Shown here: piece after piece, positions 55,896-63,493 of the stretch | Layout of the letters: each line of letters opens with the position of its first letter | Numbering within the stretch: position 1 is the stretch's first letter | NCBI RefSeq assembly: GCF_900094705.1 | Contig: NZ_FMAR01000001.1 | Span: 372,001-436,000, forward strand | Direction: 5' to 3' | Source: Chitinophaga costaii | GTDB lineage: Bacteria > Bacteroidota > Bacteroidia > Chitinophagales > Chitinophagaceae | Length of the DNA stretch: 64,000 nt | The notes under the pieces: model-generated | Told to the model about the DNA's origin: nothing | The model's database searches: none | What the model saw: the letters and a program-made list of their open reading frames with translations, nothing else | Position numbers and translations under genes: made by a program

Positions 55896-57197
55896 TTACT
55901 CCCCACAGCTTCCTTTTAATATCCGGGCGCCGATGGCGCATTCCAGGCAGCGCTTCTCATCACAGTAATATTGCTTCAATTGCAACAGCGCCTGCGTATC
56001 CGCCGCATTGTCTGCATGTATGCCCGCCGCGTGCCAGCCGCTGATAATACGGTTGCTTTCCGGTGGCAGGCTGCCTATCCATGTCATGGCGCGCTCCTGT
56101 AGTCCGGGCTGGGCTTTCTGCTGCCCATAACAATAAAGCAGCGGTAGCAAGGTATTGATCACAATATTACGGACCATTTGTTTGCCGGGCAGGAAGGGGC
56201 GGCTCACGGGCTTGTCGAACCGGTAGTGCGTTTGCCAGTAGGGCGATGGCTGCACGGTGAGTAACTGCTCCAGTTGTTGCAGGTCTTTTGCTGCCAGGAC
56301 ATGGGAAAACAAATGGGTGCGCCGGTGCAGCAGCGCCGCCAGCAAGGCAATGCGCAAGGTAGGGAAAGCGGCGGGCCGCATGCGCAGCCACTTCCAGGCA
56401 TGCCCTGGCAGGGGTTGCAATTGATACTTGTGGCGCAGGTAGCGATATTGGCGTTGTAAGTCTTGTGGATACGGATCGGTGAAAGTGCCTTCCAGCAGGC
56501 CAGCCTGGCCAAACAGCAGGGCCTCTATTACTTCCAGCGAAGCCTTGTTGCGCAACAAAATGCGCAGTGGTAGCGACTGTGCCAGTTGTAGAAAAGCGCC
56601 GGCATTTACCGGCTGCCCAAAGCCCTGGGCCAGCCCTTGGTAGCAGGTTTCTTCCCAATCTTGCCGGGTTTGGCGGAGCCAGGCCTGCAAGTCGGTAGTT
56701 TTGCGTTCCCAGCGTTCCAGGAGCAGGCGGTCGCTCCAGCTTTTCCAGGTGAGGGAGTTGGTTTTGCCCGCCTGCTGGCCACAGGGCACAAAGTCTATGC
56801 TGCCGTGCAGCTGCTGGTAGCGGCGCAGCAGCAATTTGGATATGCGCGGCTGCAACACTATACAGGGCAGGGAGGGAATGTCGGTAGGCAAGTCTTGATC
56901 AAATACCACGTGCAGGATCACATGATCATAATGAGGATTTTGAGGATGCCGGTGTTTATACCAATCGGAGGCCTTGAGGTGAATTTCCACATTTCCCGCC
57001 CACAGCGTATGGCCGATGCGGATGCGTGCGTCGGAAAAATCGGGTCCGGCGTGGCGGTTCCAGTGCCCGGTGGAAATAAGCTGCACAGGCTCTCCGGCAG
57101 TAGTGCACAGGCCATCTGCATTAAAAAGGCGGAACTGCCAGATAAATTGCAACAGGTGTTCAGAAAGCGGCGGAGCCGGGCTAACAGCTACAGGCAT
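55896..57197 (-). CDS. DUF2851 family protein
   Basis: A 433-residue cytosolic protein of the Bacteroidota DUF2851 family. Conserved features include HLLQFIWQFRLFNADGL, HAGPDFSDARIRIGHTLWAG and HYDHVILHVVFD near the N-terminus and a cysteine cluster at the end (YCDEKRCLECAIGARIL). No characterised activity is known to me. The N-terminal beta region with conserved His and Asp suggests metal or nuclease-like chemistry, which is only a hint. It is divergent from the methionine operon with its promoter 100 bases away. Confidence 0.82.
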   Translation of the reverse strand: MPVAVSPAPPLSEHLLQFIWQFRLFNADGLCTTAGEPVQLISTGHWNRHAGPDFSDARIRIGHTLWAGNVEIHLKASDWYKHRHPQNPHYDHVILHVVFDQDLPTDIPSLPCIVLQPRISKLLLRRYQQLHGSIDFVPCGQQAGKTNSLTWKSWSDRLLLERWERKTTDLQAWLRQTRQDWEETCYQGLAQGFGQPVNAGAFLQLAQSLPLRILLRNKASLEVIEALLFGQAGLLEGTFTDPYPQDLQRQYRYLRHKYQLQPLPGHAWKWLRMRPAAFPTLRIALLAALLHRRTHLFSHVLAAKDLQQLEQLLTVQPSPYWQTHYRFDKPVSRPFLPGKQMVRNIVINTLLPLLYCYGQQKAQPGLQERAMTWIGSLPPESNRIISGWHAAGIHADNAADTQALLQLKQYYCDEKRCLECAIGARILKGSCGE

Positions 57198-57296
57198 AAC
57201 AAACTAATTTTAGGTTTACAATCAACGTACCCTTAAAGTTTCTTCTTTTATTCCGGTCATTTGTAAAATTTCTGTTAATGACCTTTTTCTAAAAAT

Positions 57297-57327
57297 TTTG
57301 AAATATAGCCGCCGCCACCTACCTTTG
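57297..57327 (+). promoter_or_regulatory. Bacteroidota promoter of the SAM-controlled operon
   Basis: TTTG at 57297-57300 and TACCTTTG at 57320-57327 are separated by exactly 19 bases, matching the TTTG-N19-21-TAnnTTTG consensus. Transcription should start near 57333, about 15 bases before the riboswitch. Confidence 0.82.
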
Positions 57328-57348
57328 CCCCGCAGTTCTTATACATTA

Positions 57349-57458
57349 CTTATCCAGAAAGGCGGAGGGACTTGGCCCTGCGATGCCTTAGCAACCATCC
57401 TGTGTAAGCGGGAAAAGGTGCTAATTCCGGCCCCGGTGTAAACCGTGGGAGAGATAAG
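57349..57458 (+). ncRNA. SAM-I (S-box) riboswitch
   Basis: The stretch has the S-box core: P1 CTTATC (57349) with GATAAG (57453-57458), GGAGGGACTTGGCCC after P1, GCAACC (57391-57396), GGTGCTAATTCC (57417-57428) and the closing GAGAGATAAG. SAM-I aptamers bind S-adenosylmethionine and normally turn genes off. The layout promoter-aptamer-terminator-metB fits transcriptional attenuation: SAM stabilises P1 and lets the terminator at 57494 form. Confidence 0.93.
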
Positions 57459-57493
57459 TTGGCAGAGATTTTTACTCCCCTACGATATTCAGT

Positions 57494-57524
57494 AGCTCTT
57501 CCAACCTCCGGAAGGGCTTTTTTT
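57494..57524 (+). terminator. Riboswitch expression-platform terminator
   Basis: AGCTCTTCC (57494-57502) pairs with GGAAGGGCT (57510-57518; one G-U pair) around a 7-base loop, then T7. It ends 59 bases before the metB start and 36 bases after the aptamer. Confidence 0.88.
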
Positions 57525-57583
57525 ATGCCCCTGCCTTCCGTATGAAAGAATGTTAATGACCGCTATCAAAAAACATAACCTGC

Positions 57584-58762
57584 ATGAAACCAGCCACTCA
57601 TCTCATTCACAGCATACCGGTAGATGAACTAACCGGGGCGATTTCGGTGCCGATCTACCAAACCTCCACTTTTGTGCAGGAATCGCCCGGCATTCATAAG
57701 GGGTTTGAGTTTTCCCGCGCCAACAATCCTACCCGTAAGGTGCTAGAGCAACTTATCTGCGAGCTGGAGGAAGGTCACGCCGGTTTTGGATTTGCCAGCG
57801 GCATGGCCGCCATAGACGCCGTACTGAAACTACTCAAAACCGGCGACGAGATACTAGCCGTTCAGGACACCTACGGCGGCATATTCCAGATGTTTCACCA
57901 CATGCTGGAACGTTTTGGTATTCTCGTAAAATTTGTAGACACCACAGACACCAACAACATCCAGCAGCAGATAACCGATAAAACGCGCATCATCTGGCTT
58001 GAAACGCCCACCAATCCTACCTTGCAGATCTCCGACATTAAATCGGTAAGCAAAATAGCCCGCAAGCAAGACATCCTGCTCGTGGTGGATAATACGCTGT
58101 GTACCCCCTTGCTGCAAAAGCCCATACTGGCTGGCGCAGATATAGTGATTCACAGCGCCTCCAAGTACCTGGGTGGCCATTCCGACGTGCTGGCCGGCCT
58201 AGTGGTAGTGAATTCCAAACCGCTGGCAGACCAGCTCCGGTTTACCCAGAACATTTCCGGCAGCATTCTCAGCCCCTTCGAAGCCTGGCTTACCATCCGG
58301 GGTATGGAAACTTTACAGTTGCGCATGGAAAAACAATGTGCCAACGCCATGGCCATTGCCCAATGGCTTACCACACAACCTGCGGTAGATAAAGTGTTCT
58401 ATCCCGGCCTGGCCACCCACCGCAATCATCACATCGCTAAAAAACAACAAAAACAATATGGCGCGCTGGTAAGCTTTTCCTTAAAAGAAAACAATATCAA
58501 AAGCGCCATCCGCATTGTAAACGCCACCCGTCTTTTTAAACTGGCGGAAAGCTTTGGCGGCGTAAAAAGCATGCTGGCCCACCCGGCTACCATGACGCAT
58601 CGCAACATACCGGAAGAACACCGTAAAAAAGCAGGACTGATGGACTCTTGCATCCGCCTGTCTATCGGCATTGAAGACGCCGAAGACCTGATCAACGACC
58701 TGAAACAAGCATTGGATAAACTGAGCCACCCCGCTGGCAAGCAAACGACCGTTTTACAATAA
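57584..58762 (+). CDS. metB: Cystathionine gamma-synthase-type PLP enzyme
   Basis: A 392-residue Cys/Met-metabolism PLP enzyme. The Schiff-base lysine is K194 in HSASKYLGGHSDVLAG, with NPTRKVLEQ (PLP phosphate) and GMAAIDAV (cofactor) blocks. It would form cystathionine from an activated homoserine and cysteine, or homocysteine from sulfide. Gamma-synthase and gamma-lyase share these motifs, but the SAM-I riboswitch upstream and the homoserine dehydrogenase gene 2 bases downstream favour the biosynthetic direction. Confidence 0.9.
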   Translation: MKPATHLIHSIPVDELTGAISVPIYQTSTFVQESPGIHKGFEFSRANNPTRKVLEQLICELEEGHAGFGFASGMAAIDAVLKLLKTGDEILAVQDTYGGIFQMFHHMLERFGILVKFVDTTDTNNIQQQITDKTRIIWLETPTNPTLQISDIKSVSKIARKQDILLVVDNTLCTPLLQKPILAGADIVIHSASKYLGGHSDVLAGLVVVNSKPLADQLRFTQNISGSILSPFEAWLTIRGMETLQLRMEKQCANAMAIAQWLTTQPAVDKVFYPGLATHRNHHIAKKQQKQYGALVSFSLKENNIKSAIRIVNATRLFKLAESFGGVKSMLAHPATMTHRNIPEEHRKKAGLMDSCIRLSIGIEDAEDLINDLKQALDKLSHPAGKQTTVLQ

Positions 58763-58764
58763 TT

Positions 58765-59946
58765 ATGGAAAAGAAAATCATCAATTTAGGCATATTTGGA
58801 TTTGGCGTAGTAGGCCAGGGCTTATACGAAGTACTGAACAGAACTAAAGGCATCAACGCCCGCATTAAAAAAATTTGCATTAAAGACCCAAACAAAACAA
58901 GGCCTATAGACAGCAGTTTTTTCACGACCGATAAGGATGAAATACTCAACGATCCCTCCATTGATGTGGTAGTGGAACTGATTAACGAAACCGATGCTGC
59001 ATTTGACATTGTAAGTACCGCCCTGCGCAATGGCAAAGCCGTGGTGAGCGCCAGCAAACGCATGATTGCCGAGAACATGGAAGCCCTTTATAAACTACAG
59101 GTGGAAAATAAAGTACCCTTCCTGTATGAAGCCTCCAGTTGCGCCAGTATTCCCATTATCCGCAACCTGGAAGAATACTACGACAACGATCTGCTCAATG
59201 CGGTGGAAGGTATCTGCAACGGCTCTACGAATTATATCCTTACCAAGATATTTGAAGAACACCGTAGTTTTGAAACAGCCCTGCAGGAAGCGCAGGACCT
59301 GGGTTTTGCAGAAACAAACCCTACCCTGGACATTGAAGGCTACGATTCCAAATTTAAGATTGTTATCCTGCTGCTGCATGCCTTTGGCACCTTTGTAAAA
59401 CCGGAAGAGGTGTTTAATTTCGGCATCCATCACCTCAATGACTTTGACATCCAATTTGCTCGCCAGCGGGGATGCACCGTGAAGCTGATAGGCGCAGTAC
59501 GCCGCGAAAACGGCCACGTATTCGCCTACGTACTACCCCACCTCATCAAAGAGCATAACCTGCTTTTCGACGTTTACAATGAATATAACGGCATACTGCT
59601 GGAAAGTGCCTTCACCGACAAACAGTTCTTCGTGGGTAAAGGGGCTGGCGGCACCGCCACGGGAAGTGCGGTACTGAGCGATATTTCGGCCCTGCTGTAT
59701 AACTACCGGTACGAATACAAAAAAATTAAGCAAAATAACCAACCGCATTTCACTAACAACGTAGTACTCAATGTGTACCTGCGTTACAGCAGCCCAGCAC
59801 AGGTAAACCTGGAACAGTTTGAAAGCATTTCAGAAAAATATGAATCTCCCACCTTCCGGTATGTGGTTGGTAAAATTAACCTGAAAGACCTGCAAACAGC
59901 TAAGTGGTTAACAGACAAGGGAGTAAATGTTCTGGTGATTGAATAA
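58765..59946 (+). CDS. hom: Homoserine dehydrogenase, monofunctional
   Basis: HDH reduces aspartate semialdehyde to homoserine, the branch toward methionine and threonine. The 393-residue protein has the dinucleotide motif GIFGFGVVGQGLYEV, the catalytic region CNGSTNYILTKIFE and LDIEGYDSKFKIVILLLHAF with conserved Asp and Lys. It is much shorter than the fused aspartokinase-HDH (ThrA) and shows no clear C-terminal ACT domain, so threonine feedback is not obvious. It starts 2 bases after metB and is therefore also under SAM riboswitch control, which would make this copy the methionine-dedicated HDH. Confidence 0.94.
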   Translation: MEKKIINLGIFGFGVVGQGLYEVLNRTKGINARIKKICIKDPNKTRPIDSSFFTTDKDEILNDPSIDVVVELINETDAAFDIVSTALRNGKAVVSASKRMIAENMEALYKLQVENKVPFLYEASSCASIPIIRNLEEYYDNDLLNAVEGICNGSTNYILTKIFEEHRSFETALQEAQDLGFAETNPTLDIEGYDSKFKIVILLLHAFGTFVKPEEVFNFGIHHLNDFDIQFARQRGCTVKLIGAVRRENGHVFAYVLPHLIKEHNLLFDVYNEYNGILLESAFTDKQFFVGKGAGGTATGSAVLSDISALLYNYRYEYKKIKQNNQPHFTNNVVLNVYLRYSSPAQVNLEQFESISEKYESPTFRYVVGKINLKDLQTAKWLTDKGVNVLVIE

Positions 59947-60005
59947 ACACCCTATTTCTTTCAAAGCGCCTTATCGTTTAATTCTTAAGGAGTACAAAAA
60001 ATTAT

Positions 60006-60048
60006 AAAAAAAGAAAGGTATCGTATATACGGTGCCTTTCTTTTTTTA
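60006..60048 (+). terminator. Terminator of the metB-hom operon
   Basis: AAAAGAAAGG-TATCG pairs with CGGTG-CCTTTCTTTT (G-U pairs inside) around a TATATA loop, then T-rich sequence. It lies 60 bases after the homoserine dehydrogenase stop. Confidence 0.88.
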
Positions 60049-60205
60049 TATATTTGTTTTTATTAATATCTTTAACTGCTGTATATTTACGGAAATAGTC
60101 CAAAATGATCTTTATGGCTGATGCGCTCTAAATGAATTATACTGGATTCTTAGACTTATACCTATACAAACCATTTAAAGATTTATGCCTGTTATTTAAA
60201 CAGAT
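60049..60205. other. AT-rich leader of the polysaccharide locus
   Basis: AT-rich DNA with no clear gene. It has an imperfect palindrome (CTGTTATTTAAACAG at 60189-60203) and should hold the promoter of the exopolysaccharide genes. I cannot place a certain -7 element. Confidence 0.4.
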
Positions 60206-60472
60206 ATGCCTTCTTTGCGCTACCATATCAAAAAACAAATTTTAACGTGCCGTCGCCATATTCACCTATGGATGACCTGGTACCGCCATGCAAAAGCCTT
60301 TTATTACGACTTTGCCCGTTAACACCGGCAAGTCATGCTGCGCGCGCTTTGCGGGATTAAAGACACAGAAATACTGATTGCTATGATCAGTTGCGGATTT
60401 GCTCCGGAACAATTCCAGATAGCAGCATCCAAAAAGCACAACGAAGACCAACTAATGAAAATAATTGACTAA
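60206..60472 (+). pseudogene. 88-codon frame interrupted by one TAA; possible pseudogene or pair of tiny ORFs
   Basis: From ATG 60206 a 38-codon frame ends at TAA (60320-60322). The same frame continues, has an ATG at 60335 and runs another 45 codons to TAA at 60470. The first part is basic (MPSLRYHIKKQILTCRRH, DFAR before the stop) and the second ends NEDQLMKIID. If the internal stop were lost it would be one 88-residue protein. I do not recognise it. It lies just before the pyruvyl transferase gene (12 bases), so it may be a decayed first gene of the polysaccharide locus, or not coding at all. Confidence 0.35.
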
Positions 60473-60484
60473 TATTTATCCTTT

Positions 60485-61714
60485 ATGAACCGTCCTATCA
60501 AAGTATTGTTGGCCGGTGTAGGCTCTTTAAACAACTATGGCTGCGAAGCAATTGTTCGCGGCACTGCTGCCATGTTTCAGGATGAATGGCCGGAATGCAC
60601 TTTGATTGTGGCCACCAAAACCCCTGCCGATGATGCTGTAAGGTTTCGCGATTGTGGGAACGTGCAGTTTGTTCAAGAGGGGTTGCGCTTTACACCGAAA
60701 AGATTATGGAAGGGCTTCCTGCGCCGTATAGGCATAGGAGCTGGCGTTCCGGTACGTATGAACAGCCTGTTATACCGTGACAAGCAGATTTTTCTTTCCT
60801 GTGGAGGCGATAACTTTTGTGAAGCCCCGGATGGCTCGCTGTATAACATCCTGCAAGACCTGATGATGCTGGGCAGCAATGCTGCAGAAGCAGGATTGTT
60901 GTATAGCTTATGGGGCGCTTCCGTAGGTCCTTTCAGTAAAAAAGATACAGAAAGGAAAATTGCAGAACACTTACAAGCAGCACAGTTGCTTTGCCTGCGG
61001 GAACGCATTGCCTTTGACTATGTAAGCTCCCTGCCGCTGGATAATAACCATATTTTACAAGTGGCAGACCCGGCATATTATATGGAGGTGCAACCCACCG
61101 CAGCAATACCCAGGCAGCCGGGAGAACAGCTGATCGGGGTAAATATTTCTCCCCTCGCCTGCTCTCCTGCCGACTTTACCGCATTTAACACATTACTGGC
61201 TCAGCACAAAAACATACGCCTGCTCTGCATTCCACACGTAATCTCTACGCAGGGCGATGCACAGGACGATGTGTCGTTCATGGAATCTTTTAGAGCGCAA
61301 TCTCCCTATGCCAGCAGAATAGACATCCTTCCAGCAGGATTGGGCGCCACAGCCACTAAAGGATACATTGCACAGTGCGATCTGCTCATTGCCGCCCGCA
61401 TGCATGCCTGCGTAGCCGGGTGTTCTGCAGGTACCCCCACTCTCTTTCTTACCTATTCCAGCAAAGGAGTGGGCATGGCAGAATATGTGTACGGCCACCG
61501 TAAATGGGTACTTAGTACTCGGAACCTTACCGGGCAAGACCTGGTAGCAAAAACCGAAAGTATGTTATCGGAGATAGCAGCCCTGCACGCTTATTTAAAA
61601 GCTAACAACACCCGGTTTAAAAGCGATGCGATCAGGGCATTACATCATCTTAAACAAACTTACACCGGCAAAAAGCAGCCGGTTGCTATGCCTGCTTTAT
61701 CCCACGTCCATTGA
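60485..61714 (+). CDS. Polysaccharide pyruvyl transferase family protein
   Basis: A 409-residue cytosolic transferase of the polysaccharide pyruvyl transferase family, which adds ketal-pyruvate (or, in some relatives, phospho- or other groups) from phosphoenolpyruvate to sugar residues. The conserved N-terminus VLLAGVGSLNNYGCEAIVRG, the GGDNFCE block and the C-terminal AARMHACVAGCSAGTPTLFL (catalytic His region) are seen. It begins the exopolysaccharide genes at this end; a 280-base gap follows. Confidence 0.87.
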   Translation: MNRPIKVLLAGVGSLNNYGCEAIVRGTAAMFQDEWPECTLIVATKTPADDAVRFRDCGNVQFVQEGLRFTPKRLWKGFLRRIGIGAGVPVRMNSLLYRDKQIFLSCGGDNFCEAPDGSLYNILQDLMMLGSNAAEAGLLYSLWGASVGPFSKKDTERKIAEHLQAAQLLCLRERIAFDYVSSLPLDNNHILQVADPAYYMEVQPTAAIPRQPGEQLIGVNISPLACSPADFTAFNTLLAQHKNIRLLCIPHVISTQGDAQDDVSFMESFRAQSPYASRIDILPAGLGATATKGYIAQCDLLIAARMHACVAGCSAGTPTLFLTYSSKGVGMAEYVYGHRKWVLSTRNLTGQDLVAKTESMLSEIAALHAYLKANNTRFKSDAIRALHHLKQTYTGKKQPVAMPALSHVH

Positions 61715-61994
61715 TGCTACTATTGGATAAGCGATACCTGGTTAATACAAAACTTTCAACCAGGCCACCTGCCCGATAATTACAACAACCTTAGCCCCTT
61801 ACAACAACGTATAATCGTTGCAGTAAGATCAAGCATACCTTAAGCATGCCAATAATTTTTAACCATTTAAATATTCATGTGTAAATAGAGAGCGCACATT
61901 AACCATTTAATCACCTATTATCCCGCTGAAGCAAACTTTTAGACACAACATTTTTTTCAAGATCCTTTTTTCTCAGACCTATTATTTATACCCT
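61715..61994. other. Intergenic region inside the polysaccharide locus
   Basis: No gene is seen in these 280 bases. CCTGGTT (61737-61743) pairs with AACCAGG (61758-61764), a weak stem after the pyruvyl transferase gene. The direct repeat TAACCATTTAA occurs at about 61859 and 61900, spaced about 41 bases, and may mark a promoter or operator for the next gene. Confidence 0.45.
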
Positions 61995-62753
61995 ATGACA
62001 ACCTTCCTACTTAAAAACTACCGGATTAACAAGCAGTATTCCCTGCAGCGTTTACCGGAAAAACCGATGGTGATCAACACCATTAATCCGCATTCTATGG
62101 TGGTGGCCGAGCATGACCAACAGTTCAGAAACGCGCTGACAAACAGCGACATTCTCATCCCGGATGGCATTGGCATTGTGCTGGCTGCCCGCATTTTATG
62201 GGGTGAAAGGTTTCAAAAGTTTTCCGGCTACGACTTGCATGAAAAACTATTAAGCGAGTTAGCTAAAACCGGAGGTAGTTGCTTTTACATGGGCGCCTCC
62301 CCCACCGTGCTGGAAAAAATTAAAGAAAGATTGGCCCGCGAATATCCTGGCATTCGCATGTCGGGATATGCGCCACCCTACAAGCCAGAATTGTCTGATG
62401 AAGACAATGAAACCATTATTGAGCAGATAAACATAGTGAAGCCAGATGTATTGTTTATCGGCATGACCGCCCCTAAGCAGGAAAAATGGCTGGAAAAGTG
62501 CCGGCACCGGCTACAGGCCAGAGTAATGTGCTCCATTGGCGGAGCCTTCGACTTTTATGCAGGCACCATACCGCACGCACCGGCCTGGGTAATTAGTGCC
62601 GGGCTGGAATGGCTGTACCGTTTGCTAAGAGAGCCTCGGCGCATGTGGCGTCGCAACTTTATTTCTACACCCACCTTCATGCGTATGATGGTGACGCACC
62701 GCCTGCGTAAGAAAGTAAAAATTCAAATCCCCGTTCTTCTCGATCAAAGTTGA
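61995..62753 (+). CDS. WecG/TagA/CpsF-family glycosyltransferase
   Basis: A 252-residue GT26-type transferase that adds a second sugar (such as N-acetylmannosamine(uronic) acid) to an undecaprenyl-linked GlcNAc intermediate. Signature blocks are INTINPHSMVVAEHD, PDGIGIVLAARILWGERFQK, FIGMTAPKQEKWLEK and CSIGGAFDFYAGTIPHAPAW. The C-terminal helix is basic and probably membrane-associated. It is 4 bases before the Wza-like gene and thus co-transcribed with it. Confidence 0.92.
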   Translation: MTTFLLKNYRINKQYSLQRLPEKPMVINTINPHSMVVAEHDQQFRNALTNSDILIPDGIGIVLAARILWGERFQKFSGYDLHEKLLSELAKTGGSCFYMGASPTVLEKIKERLAREYPGIRMSGYAPPYKPELSDEDNETIIEQINIVKPDVLFIGMTAPKQEKWLEKCRHRLQARVMCSIGGAFDFYAGTIPHAPAWVISAGLEWLYRLLREPRRMWRRNFISTPTFMRMMVTHRLRKKVKIQIPVLLDQS

Positions 62754-62757
62754 AACT

Positions 62758-63489
62758 ATGCATAAAACGTTTATTTGTTTTTTCCTGCTGGTGTTTGCCA
62801 TTGCCTGCCGAACACCGCAAAACATTATTTACCTGCAACATGATCCGGTGGTAACGACTAAAATCGATACCACCTTTCATGTTAATATCCAACCGGCAGA
62901 TCTTATCATAATTCATGTAGATAGTAAGGATTCTGCATTGACCGTGCCTTTTAATCCTGCATCGGCAGCTGGTGGCTATGTGGTGGATCAGGCAGGTTAT
63001 ATAGACTTCCCCTTATTCCGGAAAGTGGCCGCTGCGCATTATTCTTGCGAACAACTGGCTGCTTTATTGGAAAAGCGCATAATCGATTCCGCCTATATCC
63101 GGGATGCCAGGGTAACCTGCCGGCTGGCCAACTTCAAAATATCGGTGATCGGCGAAGTAACCAAACCAGGTGTATTCCCGGTAAGCTCCGAACGTGTTAC
63201 CGTGTTGGAAGCCCTCACGATGGCCGGCGATCTGTCTATCTTCGGACAGCGCAACAACGTAATGGTGGTACGGGAAATAAATGGAGTGCGCAGCGCCAAT
63301 ATCCTCGACCTGCAATCGGCGAATATGTTTAACTCTCCTTATTTCTACCTGCAACAAAACGACATCGTGTACGTGGCCCCCAATAAGGCGAAAGCGATGC
63401 AAAGCGATTATCGCACCCGTACCTGGCCCATGGCCTTGTCTGGCGCCTCGGTCGTTATTTCTCTTCTGTCCTTATTACTCGTAATCTAA
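62758..63489 (+). CDS. Polysaccharide export lipoprotein, Wza-like
   Basis: A 243-residue polysaccharide biosynthesis/export protein. The signal peptide ends FAIAC (lipobox). An export domain follows (about 35-110, VNIQPADLIIIHVDSKD, YVVDQAGYIDFPLF) and a SLBB-like segment (KISVIGEVTKPGVFPVSSE). The C-terminus has a single hydrophobic helix (SGASVVISLLSLLLVI). Such proteins form the outer-membrane channel for the glycan; the partner is the Wzc-like protein that starts 4 bases after this stop. Confidence 0.92.
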   Translation: MHKTFICFFLLVFAIACRTPQNIIYLQHDPVVTTKIDTTFHVNIQPADLIIIHVDSKDSALTVPFNPASAAGGYVVDQAGYIDFPLFRKVAAAHYSCEQLAALLEKRIIDSAYIRDARVTCRLANFKISVIGEVTKPGVFPVSSERVTVLEALTMAGDLSIFGQRNNVMVVREINGVRSANILDLQSANMFNSPYFYLQQNDIVYVAPNKAKAMQSDYRTRTWPMALSGASVVISLLSLLLVI

Positions 63490-63493
63490 ATCC

